Positions 54,038-61,539 of a stretch of DNA of 64,000 bases are shown here, piece by piece. Position numbers and translations under genes: made by a program. Positions within the stretch are counted from its first letter, which is position 1; every line of letters begins with the position of its first letter. Source of the stretch: Imperialibacter roseus. Lineage in GTDB: Bacteria > Bacteroidota > Bacteroidia > Cytophagales > Cyclobacteriaceae. The notes under the pieces were generated by a model that was not told the origin of the DNA, did not search any database, and saw nothing but the letters and a program-made list of their open reading frames with translations. Where the stretch lies: positions 5,040,501 to 5,104,500 of the forward strand of contig NZ_CP136051.1 in assembly GCF_032999765.1 (NCBI RefSeq). The letters run 5' to 3'.

Positions 54038-54113
54038 CTTAAAATGATAAATCTACTGAGGGGAACTCAGCAGATGGGTTGGTGTTGGTCAAATTTACTT
54101 AAAAAAGAGGAGG

Positions 54114-54563
54114 TCAGTTTTTCACCAGCCTCATTTCCAGGTATTTATTGGTAAAGCCAAGCTTCTTGTACAAGTGTACAGCTGGATTTTCTGGCTCCAC
54201 ATGTAAGGCAATGTTACCGTCGGCGGAATCAATGGCTTTCTGCATGAGCTGCTTACCTATACCCTGCCCACGGTAATCTTTGTGCATGGCTATGTATACA
54301 AGGATGTTCTCAGGTATGTAACCTTCCATGCCAGTTCGGTTTACCACCACAGTCCCCACTATCTTATCTTTTTCTTGATCATGTGCCACCAACACAAACC
54401 CGCCTGGCTTCAGGTTATCGTCAAGGGCATAGTCAATGCACTTTAGAATATCTTCTTTTTCATCGCCAAATTCGTCCAGGTGCTTGTGCAGAAATGCCGC
54501 AATTAACATGCGCTGGTTCATGCCAACAGTAAGGCCAGGTGTGAGAAGTTCATAGCTTATCAT
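54114..54563 (-). CDS. GNAT family N-acetyltransferase
   Basis: A 149-residue acetyltransferase with motif A VYIAMHKDYRGQGIGKQLM (acetyl-CoA pyrophosphate loop) and motif B ENPAVHLYKKLGF. The substrate is unknown; its position between a symporter and an amino-acid racemase suggests a small amine or amino acid. Its start overlaps the symporter stop by 14 bp, so the two are coupled. Confidence 0.9.
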   Translation of the reverse strand: MISYELLTPGLTVGMNQRMLIAAFLHKHLDEFGDEKEDILKCIDYALDDNLKPGGFVLVAHDQEKDKIVGTVVVNRTGMEGYIPENILVYIAMHKDYRGQGIGKQLMQKAIDSADGNIALHVEPENPAVHLYKKLGFTNKYLEMRLVKN

Positions 54564-56001
54564 GAGCGTAGGTTTTTTTAGTAGTAACTGAATTTAATAT
54601 GACAAAAATGGCTGCTGACGCTGAAATACCGAACACATTCGGATCCAGCTGAAGTGGAAGGTCAATAGGTGCAATGCTCAAACCAACAGTGGTAGCGCCA
54701 CCGACCAGCATCGACCAAAAGGCTGCCGTGCTGGATACCCTGGTACCGAACAGCGCCGCCACCAGCGGAATCAGTAATCCTGACACTAAAAACGCATAGG
54801 AGTACAACATAAGTTCAAGTACGTTTTCCATAGTGCTGGCAAGGATAAGCGCTGCTACACCTACTCCCAGCGTTATCAACTGCGACATCCGCAGCGTTGA
54901 CTTTGAGGTAGCGTCTGAGGTCGATTTAACCCCAAGGATGTCCGTAACAATATTTCCCGAGGCAGCCATCAGGCAGCTGTCAGCGGTTGACAGAATCGCC
55001 GAAAAATAGGCCGACATCATCAAGCCAAGCAGACCCACCGGCAAAATATCTCTCAGAAGTAAAGGCAACCCAATTTCTTCATCCATGGTTCCAGCACCAG
55101 CATAGCCCACTGCATCAAACATGCCCTGCTCCGCCGCTACTCTGGCAAAAAGACCTAAAACCACGCCCATGATTGCCATAATTGGCCACTCGAAAAGGCC
55201 CGCAATAAACCAGGCCTTTTGGGCTTCCTTCGGCCCTTTGCAAGCGTAGATTCTCTGGTACAAAGTCATCCCAACAAACCAAATGGGAATGATGGTCACA
55301 GCCCAGTTCACCAGCATTTGCCAGGTAAGGTTATCCCAGCGCAGGAACTCGGGTGGAAGTGTTTGAACAATAGCGTCATATCCGCCAATGGCGTGATAAC
55401 CCATCGGAATGCCGATGAAGATCAAACCGGCCATGAGAATGATCCATTGAACAGTATCAGTGTAGATCACTGCTTTCAAGCCGCCCATGACAGTGTATAC
55501 CACTGCTATCACCCCCATAACGAACAGGGCAGTCATGAGATCAAGATCAACAAAAGTGGCCGAGGCGAGTTTAGCACCAGCCAGCATTTGAGAACTCGTA
55601 AAGCCGAGATAACCTATGGCAGAAATGATGCCAGCCAGCAAAGCCACCTTTTTGTTGTAGAAAAGTCCGAAGATCTGCGGAAAGGTATAAAGCCCCTCAA
55701 GCTTCGACATCTTGCTTACCTTGGGAATAAGCACCACGGCCGAAAGCCAGGCACCAATCAGGCCCGTGAACAACATCCACGACCCTGAAATTCCCATCGT
55801 GAAGCCAAGACCACCCAGCCCAATAGAAAAGCCACCACCAACGTCGGTGGCCACTACACTAAGGCCCACGTGCATGCTGCCCATGGACCGCCCGCCTACA
55901 TAATAGTCGTCGTCACTTTTGTTTTGCCTGAGGAAGAAGAAACCTATCCCCAGCATGATCACCATGTAAATAAAGAAAATGAGTATGTCCAGCCAATGCA
56001 T
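54550..56001 (-). CDS. Sodium:solute symporter (SSS family)
   Basis: A 483-residue membrane protein with about 13 helices. Family signatures are GGRSMGSMHVGLSVVATDVGGG near the N-terminus and ILSTADSCLMAASGN in the middle, part of the sodium site. It would take up an amino acid, organic acid or choline-like solute with sodium. The next gene on the transcript, a GNAT, overlaps it. Closest in look to the proline/pantothenate subgroup, but the substrate is undecided. Confidence 0.9.
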   Translation of the reverse strand: MHWLDILIFFIYMVIMLGIGFFFLRQNKSDDDYYVGGRSMGSMHVGLSVVATDVGGGFSIGLGGLGFTMGISGSWMLFTGLIGAWLSAVVLIPKVSKMSKLEGLYTFPQIFGLFYNKKVALLAGIISAIGYLGFTSSQMLAGAKLASATFVDLDLMTALFVMGVIAVVYTVMGGLKAVIYTDTVQWIILMAGLIFIGIPMGYHAIGGYDAIVQTLPPEFLRWDNLTWQMLVNWAVTIIPIWFVGMTLYQRIYACKGPKEAQKAWFIAGLFEWPIMAIMGVVLGLFARVAAEQGMFDAVGYAGAGTMDEEIGLPLLLRDILPVGLLGLMMSAYFSAILSTADSCLMAASGNIVTDILGVKSTSDATSKSTLRMSQLITLGVGVAALILASTMENVLELMLYSYAFLVSGLLIPLVAALFGTRVSSTAAFWSMLVGGATTVGLSIAPIDLPLQLDPNVFGISASAAIFVILNSVTTKKTYAHDKL

Positions 56002-56024
56002 TAAGTAGAATCCCTCGCTTTGTT

Positions 56025-56885
56025 TTAGTTCATAGATACATTAACAGCCAAAACAGCTGGCGACGGCGCTTTCACAACATCTTCTGTGATGCTACCAAAT
56101 AAAAAGCGTTCAAGGCCGGTCTTATCGTAGGTCTTCATCATGATGAGGTCAGCATCAACCTTCTCGCTGAATTCAACAATAGCTTCGACCTCTTTATCAT
56201 GGTGTGTAGCATTGACAAAGAACTTCTCAAAGCCTAGTTCCAGGGCTATTTTTTGCATCTTTCCCCTTATTTCATCATCATCATTCAAGTCGGTGTGTAC
56301 CACATTGACCAGATGAACGGTTGAGTTAAATGAGTCTACCCAGTGACTGATGAAATCGGCTTCAGTGGGAAGAAACCTGCTGACGTCGGTAGGCAGCACG
56401 ATATTTTTGAACGATTCAGGCAGTACCGAACCCTCCAATGCCAGCACTGGCATATCTGTATGCCTGATAATTCGCTGAACAACTGAGCCCGTCAAGGGAT
56501 TGCTTCCTTTGAAAGCCTCTTTATGTATCACCAGCAACGACGGATCGTTTTCATGCATAAATTCCTTGATCCCTGCCTCGGGCGACTCCTCAATCTGATG
56601 AAAATGAATATCTCTATGCAAGGCATTCATCTCTTCCAACACCCTCAGAAATTCATCCATTCCCTCAAATTTCTGCTCAGTTTTCACCACCTGGGGAATT
56701 GCAGCCCCATAGCCTCCCATCAAGCCAACGTTCGGCAAAAAAGCAGCACTTTCAATCGGTTTGAATTGTATGACCTCTATTCGCATCCCCAATGTTTTAC
56801 CAATCTTGAGGGCGGCTTTCAATGCCATTTTTGATTCAGGCTGAAAATCAAACGGCACCATTATATAATTTTCTTTCCTTTTCAT
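56025..56885 (-). CDS. Tandem universal stress protein
   Basis: A 286-residue cytosolic protein with two UspA folds, residues ~1-150 and ~150-286. The second ends with MMKTYDKTGLERFLFGSITEDVVKAPSPAVLAV, which carries a GS-type ATP-binding loop in degraded form. The first has LVIHKEAFKGSNPLTGSVVQRIIRHTDMPVLAL. It lies 17 bp after the ArsC-like gene in a run that begins with Dps, so a stress role fits. Confidence 0.88.
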   Translation of the reverse strand: MKRKENYIMVPFDFQPESKMALKAALKIGKTLGMRIEVIQFKPIESAAFLPNVGLMGGYGAAIPQVVKTEQKFEGMDEFLRVLEEMNALHRDIHFHQIEESPEAGIKEFMHENDPSLLVIHKEAFKGSNPLTGSVVQRIIRHTDMPVLALEGSVLPESFKNIVLPTDVSRFLPTEADFISHWVDSFNSTVHLVNVVHTDLNDDDEIRGKMQKIALELGFEKFFVNATHHDKEVEAIVEFSEKVDADLIMMKTYDKTGLERFLFGSITEDVVKAPSPAVLAVNVSMN

Positions 56886-56902
56886 CGGGGATGTTTTTAC
56901 GG

Positions 56903-57289
56903 TTAAGATAATGACTGATTACTTGCGTGAAGGGGCTTCTCGAGCCTCGCCAAATCACCGAAGTCGCCAATGTATGTTACACATTCGGCAGTGACCACTA
57001 TTGGCGTCTTAAGCAACTCTGGATTTTTATTAATAAGCTTCAAAGCGCCTTCAGTATCAGAAATTTCGTGACCCTGAACAATTCGTGAGTCGATCAAACT
57101 ATTTATATCCACATCCATGGCATTCGCTAAGCTTGCGAAATGAGTAGTTGTGAGCTTCTCCGTTTCAATATCAACCCGCTTAAGCTTAAAGCTGAGCGCT
57201 TCTGCTCTGGCGAGCAGTTTTCTGTCTCTTACCTTCGATCTGCTATAAATAAAGGTGGCTACTCTTGGATGGGTTACTAAACTGCTCAT
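56903..57289 (-). CDS. ArsC/Spx-like thioredoxin-fold protein without catalytic Cys
   Basis: A 128-residue protein with the ArsC/Spx outline: an N-terminal strand ATFIYSRS, a helix KLLARAEALSF, RVDIETEKLT, and LLKTPIVVTAE followed by YIGDFGDLARL. The position where arsenate reductase has its Cys reads SRSKVRD, and the only cysteine is in TAECVT, so reductase activity is unlikely. Its start overlaps the dps stop by 4 bp (ATGA). The role is probably regulatory or as a binding partner in the stress cluster. The family call is by fold pattern only. Confidence 0.55.
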   Translation of the reverse strand: MSSLVTHPRVATFIYSRSKVRDRKLLARAEALSFKLKRVDIETEKLTTTHFASLANAMDVDINSLIDSRIVQGHEISDTEGALKLINKNPELLKTPIVVTAECVTYIGDFGDLARLEKPLHASNQSLS

Positions 57290-57816
57290 TTAACCTCCCA
57301 TTTTTCGTTTAACCATGCACTAAGCATCCAGTGATGTTTTTCCAGTCCCTGAATATAGCTAGTGAGCATGTCTTCCGTTCCGGTATCATCACTTTCCTGA
57401 GCGGTGTGCACCACACTGTGCATGTCGGAAAGAAGGATTCTGATGTCGAGCAAAACCTCCACTACCATTTCCCTGGCAAGAAGCTCCTTTCTAATCTCTT
57501 TGATTTCGGCGTTTTCAATGTATTCACCCATCGTACTCATGGGCGTTTGGCCAAAAACCCGTATCCGCTCGGCGATGTCGTCAATGTGCCCTCTGGCCTC
57601 ATCGTACAACTCTTCAAACTTCTCATGCAACCTGAAAAAATCGTTACCTTTTACATTCCAATGAAAGTTCCTGAGCTTCTGGTAATGCACTGAGTAATTG
57701 GCCAATAGCTGGTTTAGACCTTGGGTGATCTCTATGGTGTCTAGGGCAGAAAACCCTAGCTTCTTAAAGTCTTTCTTTTTCGAATTAGTATTCCTGGTTT
57801 TCTCTGCGGTAATCAT
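57286..57816 (-). CDS. dps: Dps family ferritin-like DNA-protection protein
   Basis: A 176-residue Dps with an N-terminal Lys-rich tail (NTNSKKKDFKK), which in the family can bind DNA. The ferroxidase-site motifs are LRNFHWNVKG and HEKFEELYDEARGHIDDIAER, shared between subunits of the 12-mer. It oxidises and stores iron using peroxide, protecting DNA. First gene of the minus-strand cluster; its promoter lies in the 294-bp gap to the XRE gene. Confidence 0.93.
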   Translation of the reverse strand: MITAEKTRNTNSKKKDFKKLGFSALDTIEITQGLNQLLANYSVHYQKLRNFHWNVKGNDFFRLHEKFEELYDEARGHIDDIAERIRVFGQTPMSTMGEYIENAEIKEIRKELLAREMVVEVLLDIRILLSDMHSVVHTAQESDDTGTEDMLTSYIQGLEKHHWMLSAWLNEKWEVK

Positions 57817-58089
57817 GTCGTCTTCTTTTAAGTCAGAAAATTATTTTAGCCATCTTGCCGGTTGCTCCATAACGGATTCCCGGCACGGCGCTCCTGGCGG
57901 ACTAGGTCGCTAAGGAAAAAATTGACTGGAAGAAGTGTGAATCGGATTGATATATCTGTTAATTTGATGTTTTGTAAAATTCATAACACTAATATTAACG
58001 AGGGTCAATAGAAAATGTTTAATTTTTTTACATAAATTTACTTAAAAGTACACAATTGTTGTGAAAAACAACCGGGCCCTATATCAAAA

Positions 58090-58106
58090 TGTAAATATTT
58101 TTTACA
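58090..58106. promoter_or_regulatory. Operator-like inverted repeat before the XRE gene
   Basis: TGTAAA, 5 nt, TTTACA: a perfect 6-bp inverted repeat ending 4 bp before the start codon. Its site suggests autorepression by the XRE protein. Related TTTACA/TTTAC half sites lie at 58025-58040. Confidence 0.45.
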
Positions 58107-58110
58107 AAAA

Positions 58111-58641
58111 ATGAAGTTTTTCGCTGATAACCTGAAATTTTTACGAAAGAAAGCTGGTCTGAGCCAGGAGCAGCTCGGCGAAAGGATTGCCCTCAACAGG
58201 GGGAATATTGCCAGTTACGAGAAAGGAACAGCAGAGCCCCGACTTGAGAACGTCCTCAAAATTGTAAAATTATTTAACATTGAGTTGTCCGATCTCCTGG
58301 AAAAAGACCTGTCGAACTCAGCGGCGATACAGGAGGAACTAGAAAAAATGGGCCTGCCCAACGAAGCCGCACCCATTCCGGCCGACGAAGCAACCGCTCA
58401 CCTGAAAGCAGAACTCATCGACAACAGGGCAAGGCTGGAGCGTTTCATGAGTCAATCGGATGACATGCAGAAAATACTTGAGGGATTCAGGCAGTTTCAC
58501 AAGTTCAAAATGTCGAAATCAAGCGACATCTCCCGTGACGTTAAAAATATTGCCGACGACTACGAAAACTTGCTGGAGGTGATGGACGCCCTGCTGCTAT
58601 CACATAAAGAGCTTATCAAATTCCTTGACGAATCAAAATAA
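58111..58641 (+). CDS. XRE-family transcriptional regulator
   Basis: A 176-residue protein with an N-terminal helix-turn-helix (residues ~6-62; LSQEQLGERIALNRGNIASYEKG). A linker follows, then a long helical C-terminus (~90-176), likely for dimer formation. It is transcribed away from the dps cluster across a shared 294-bp region and could control that cluster or itself. An ATG start at 58111 places the inverted repeat in the leader. Confidence 0.88.
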   Translation: MKFFADNLKFLRKKAGLSQEQLGERIALNRGNIASYEKGTAEPRLENVLKIVKLFNIELSDLLEKDLSNSAAIQEELEKMGLPNEAAPIPADEATAHLKAELIDNRARLERFMSQSDDMQKILEGFRQFHKFKMSKSSDISRDVKNIADDYENLLEVMDALLLSHKELIKFLDESK

Positions 58642-58762
58642 TGTACGGGCTGTTCCATTTTGAAACAGAGCAACACACCCTCCTTGGAATTAATTAATTG
58701 GTTATCAGCTACTTATAAAAATGGCATTTCCTTAGCCCTGGATTTTAGCAAAAAAAGTAGCT

Positions 58763-61150
58763 ATGATCAGGAACTACCTTTTGATTGCTTACCGCAACCT
58801 TGTAAGAAATAAAACTTTCTCACTGCTCAACATTATTGGACTGGCTGTTGGCATCACAGCCGCCATCACCATTGGGGCATTTATTATTGGTGAGCTCAAA
58901 GTTGATGCGTTTCAGCAGGAGGCCAGCAATACCTATTTGCTGCATTGGAAGGAAGATTTAAAGGGTGAGGGTAGCAGAAACGTGGGCCTGACCACCAGAC
59001 AAGACGCTGAACTACTCAAAGGCCAACTAGCTTCGGTTAGCGACGTCATCAATGTGCGCAACATACGGTCTTCAGTGCAAGTGGGCGACCAAAAGTATTC
59101 CAGCGATGTGCTTATGGCAGAGAAGCACTTCTTTCAGTTTTTTGATTTCGAGCTCCTCAAAGGCGACCCCGCCACAGCCCTCAACGATCCATCGTCCGTC
59201 ATTCTAACAGAGACGCTTGCCAGCAAGTATTTCGGGAGCACGGATCCCATTGGCCAAACGCTCCGCCTGACAGGTGACTTTGAAGTGCCATTGAAAGTCA
59301 CTGGTATCATCAAAAACTACCCCGACAGCCACATGAAAATCAGTGCGATAGTGCCATGGGAAATCAAAACCACCGAGGGTCAACTCATTTCACAGTGGTA
59401 CAAGCTCTCGGTGTATACCTATATCAAAAGTGCCTTACCTGTCGACACAAGAGCGCTGGAAAAGGAAATTGAAGCTGTATATGCCAAGGCCGACTATGAG
59501 CTTGTGAAGGATCATCCAAGGCTAATCTCCGTAGCTGACATTTATCTCCAGGCAGGCAATTTCGATTTCATGGATGGCTTCCAGTTTGGCAGCCCATCGA
59601 CTATAAAAACACTAGGCGTAATTGGCCTCCTGACCCTTCTGATGGCCTGCATTAATTTTATCAACGCCTCCACAGCACAATCGATGAAAAGAGCCAAAGA
59701 AGTGGGCGTCAGGAAAAGCATGGGTGCTTCGTCGGCCCAGCTAAGGTGGCAGTTCCTGTTTGAGGCAGTCATTATCGTCGCACTGGCATGGGGAATGGGC
59801 GCCACCCTTTCCGACATTGGCAAGCCTCTTTTTGCGGAGCTAACGGGTAGAAGCATCTACATCAGCATTTGGCAGGAACAAAGTGGGATTATATTGCTAG
59901 TCTCGGTGTTTGTTTTTACAGCCCTGTTCTCGGGCCTTTACCCGTCGCTGGTAATGTCGTCGTGGAGCCCGGTGGAGTCGCTAAAAGGCAAGCTATTAAA
60001 GGGCAAAGGAAGCCGAACCTTCAGGGAGCTACTTATTTCTTTCCAGTTTATCGTAACTGTGTGTCTCATTGCCGGCTCACTCCTCATTTACCGGCAAAAT
60101 CAGTTCATGCTAAACAAGGATCTGGGCTTTGACAAAGAGCAGGTGGTGGTAATGCGGCTGAGTCAAAACTCAGCGATTTTCAAACAACAGCAAGCATTTC
60201 TGCAGGAGCTGGCCACCGTGCCCAATGTAGTAGCGGCGTCCGCCGGCATGGATGCACTTGGCAATGGCTACACCAACAACTCCTACTACGCCGTGCCTGA
60301 AGGTGGTACTGTCAATGAGAGTGGTGTAATGTCCACCTACTTTACGGTCGACGACAAATTCAGCGACGTGTACAATATAGATGTCACGTCAGGAAGGTTT
60401 CTTGACACCAAATTTGCCTCCGACAGCACTGGCGTGGTGATCAACGAAACCCTCGCAGAAGGCCTCGGCTACGACGACCCTGTGGGCCATACTGTTAAAA
60501 TATGGGGAGACGACAGCCAGCCACTTCATATTGTTGGTGTGATAAAAGACTTTCATTTTCAATCGCTTCATAAACAAGTGCAACCGGCTCTGTGCATTCT
60601 TAACCGCATGAACGGCTGGAATATTGCCGCACGGCTCAGCGGAAACGACTACCCGGCTACACTTGACGCCATCAGGGAAAAGTGGGAAAGCATGGAATCA
60701 GAGGCAGCATTTAATTACACCTTCCTCGATGAAGATTTCGCCCGCTTTTACAACGACGAACAACGACTGCTCAGCGCCATCAATTTCTTTTCGATATTGA
60801 GCATTTTGGTGGCCTGCATTGGCCTTTATGGACTCACCAGCTTTATGGTTCAACAACGCACTAAGGAAATTGGCATCCGTAAGGTGCTTGGTGCTTCCAT
60901 TTCCGGCATCCTTGTTTTGCTCAACAGAAGGCTGCTGGTGATACTTGGGTTGTCGGTTCTTGTTGCCACACCTGTCACTTTTGCTGCCATAGATGCCTGG
61001 CTATCGGCATTCGCTTACAAGGCGGGGATCAGTTGGTGGTCGTTTGGGGCAGCGGGGCTTCTGGTCGCAAGTGTCATTGTGCTGACCGTTTCTGTAATAA
61101 GCTTGAACGCAGCGAGACGAAATCCCGTTAGAGTGCTTAGGTACGAATGA
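58763..61150 (+). CDS. ABC transporter permease (MacB/FtsX family)
   Basis: A 795-residue permease with the N-terminal IRNYLLIAYRNLVRNKTFSLLNIIGLAVGI, a MacB_PCD domain (~45-245), three TM helices at ~280-420 (AKEVGVRKSMGASSAQLRW), a second periplasmic domain, and the C-terminal FtsX unit (TKEIGIRKVLGASISGIL). Unlike the permease at 36-38.7 kb it has no prefix domain and no PadR partner. No ATPase is encoded nearby. It lies 121 bp after the XRE gene on the same strand. Confidence 0.88.
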   Translation: MIRNYLLIAYRNLVRNKTFSLLNIIGLAVGITAAITIGAFIIGELKVDAFQQEASNTYLLHWKEDLKGEGSRNVGLTTRQDAELLKGQLASVSDVINVRNIRSSVQVGDQKYSSDVLMAEKHFFQFFDFELLKGDPATALNDPSSVILTETLASKYFGSTDPIGQTLRLTGDFEVPLKVTGIIKNYPDSHMKISAIVPWEIKTTEGQLISQWYKLSVYTYIKSALPVDTRALEKEIEAVYAKADYELVKDHPRLISVADIYLQAGNFDFMDGFQFGSPSTIKTLGVIGLLTLLMACINFINASTAQSMKRAKEVGVRKSMGASSAQLRWQFLFEAVIIVALAWGMGATLSDIGKPLFAELTGRSIYISIWQEQSGIILLVSVFVFTALFSGLYPSLVMSSWSPVESLKGKLLKGKGSRTFRELLISFQFIVTVCLIAGSLLIYRQNQFMLNKDLGFDKEQVVVMRLSQNSAIFKQQQAFLQELATVPNVVAASAGMDALGNGYTNNSYYAVPEGGTVNESGVMSTYFTVDDKFSDVYNIDVTSGRFLDTKFASDSTGVVINETLAEGLGYDDPVGHTVKIWGDDSQPLHIVGVIKDFHFQSLHKQVQPALCILNRMNGWNIAARLSGNDYPATLDAIREKWESMESEAAFNYTFLDEDFARFYNDEQRLLSAINFFSILSILVACIGLYGLTSFMVQQRTKEIGIRKVLGASISGILVLLNRRLLVILGLSVLVATPVTFAAIDAWLSAFAYKAGISWWSFGAAGLLVASVIVLTVSVISLNAARRNPVRVLRYE

Positions 61151-61239
61151 GTCCTTACACCGTTGTATACCATCCGCTAATTTGAGCGCATGATGTACCA
61201 AATAAACTACTGTAATAGTCGCCCAAAAGTTGTAAATAT

Positions 61240-61272
61240 TTTGATTCAGGAAAATTTATGATGCAATCTTTG
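61240..61272 (+). promoter_or_regulatory. Candidate promoter of the sulfite reductase leader
   Basis: TTTG (61240-61243), 21-nt spacer, AATCTTTG (61265-61272), one base off TAnnTTTG. A start near 61280 would give a leader of about 260 nt containing the small ORF and the terminator. Confidence 0.35.
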
Positions 61273-61350
61273 GATTTATAAAATGCCAACTTTAGCATTG
61301 TATAAAATTTATAGAGTAAGTGATTTCAATTGCTACCCAATTTTTGATAA

Positions 61351-61422
61351 ATGAGAAAGAGTTCGCCTCAAGTAGGTGCGCTTGTTGGTTCTGGTGTTGT
61401 CCGGAAACGGAAAGGCATTTAA
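61351..61422 (+). CDS. Putative leader peptide upstream of sulfite reductase
   Basis: A 23-codon ORF (ATG 61351, TAA 61420) in the leader. The peptide begins MRKSSPQVG, has a Gly/Val middle and ends VVRKRKGI, so it is strongly basic with a basic run near the stop. It has no Cys or Met after the start, so it is not a simple sulfur-amino-acid attenuator. Its place between a promoter and a terminator suggests regulation. Translation is not shown. Confidence 0.4.
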   Translation: MRKSSPQVGALVGSGVVRKRKGI

Positions 61423-61476
61423 TTGGTGTGGTAGCAAATCGAGAAAACGAACAATAGCACCATCCAAAATATAAAT

Positions 61477-61514
61477 AAAAGCCTTTCCAACTATAAAAGT
61501 GGAAAGGCTTTTTT
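61477..61514 (+). terminator. Intrinsic terminator inside the sulfite reductase leader
   Basis: A 13-bp perfect stem (61477-61489 with 61500-61512), 10-nt loop and T-run, ending only 26 nt before the ATG of the reductase. It may be an attenuator for the operon. It could also stop transcription from the permease gene, but that lies 330 bp upstream. Confidence 0.75.
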
Positions 61515-61539
61515 GTTTTTATCCCAAGAAAATTCAGCC

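Noticed and set aside
61280-61476. Sulfite reductase leader considered as a SAM (S-box) or T-box riboswitch
   Set aside because: The conserved core sequences of those classes are not present; only the small ORF and terminator can be supported.
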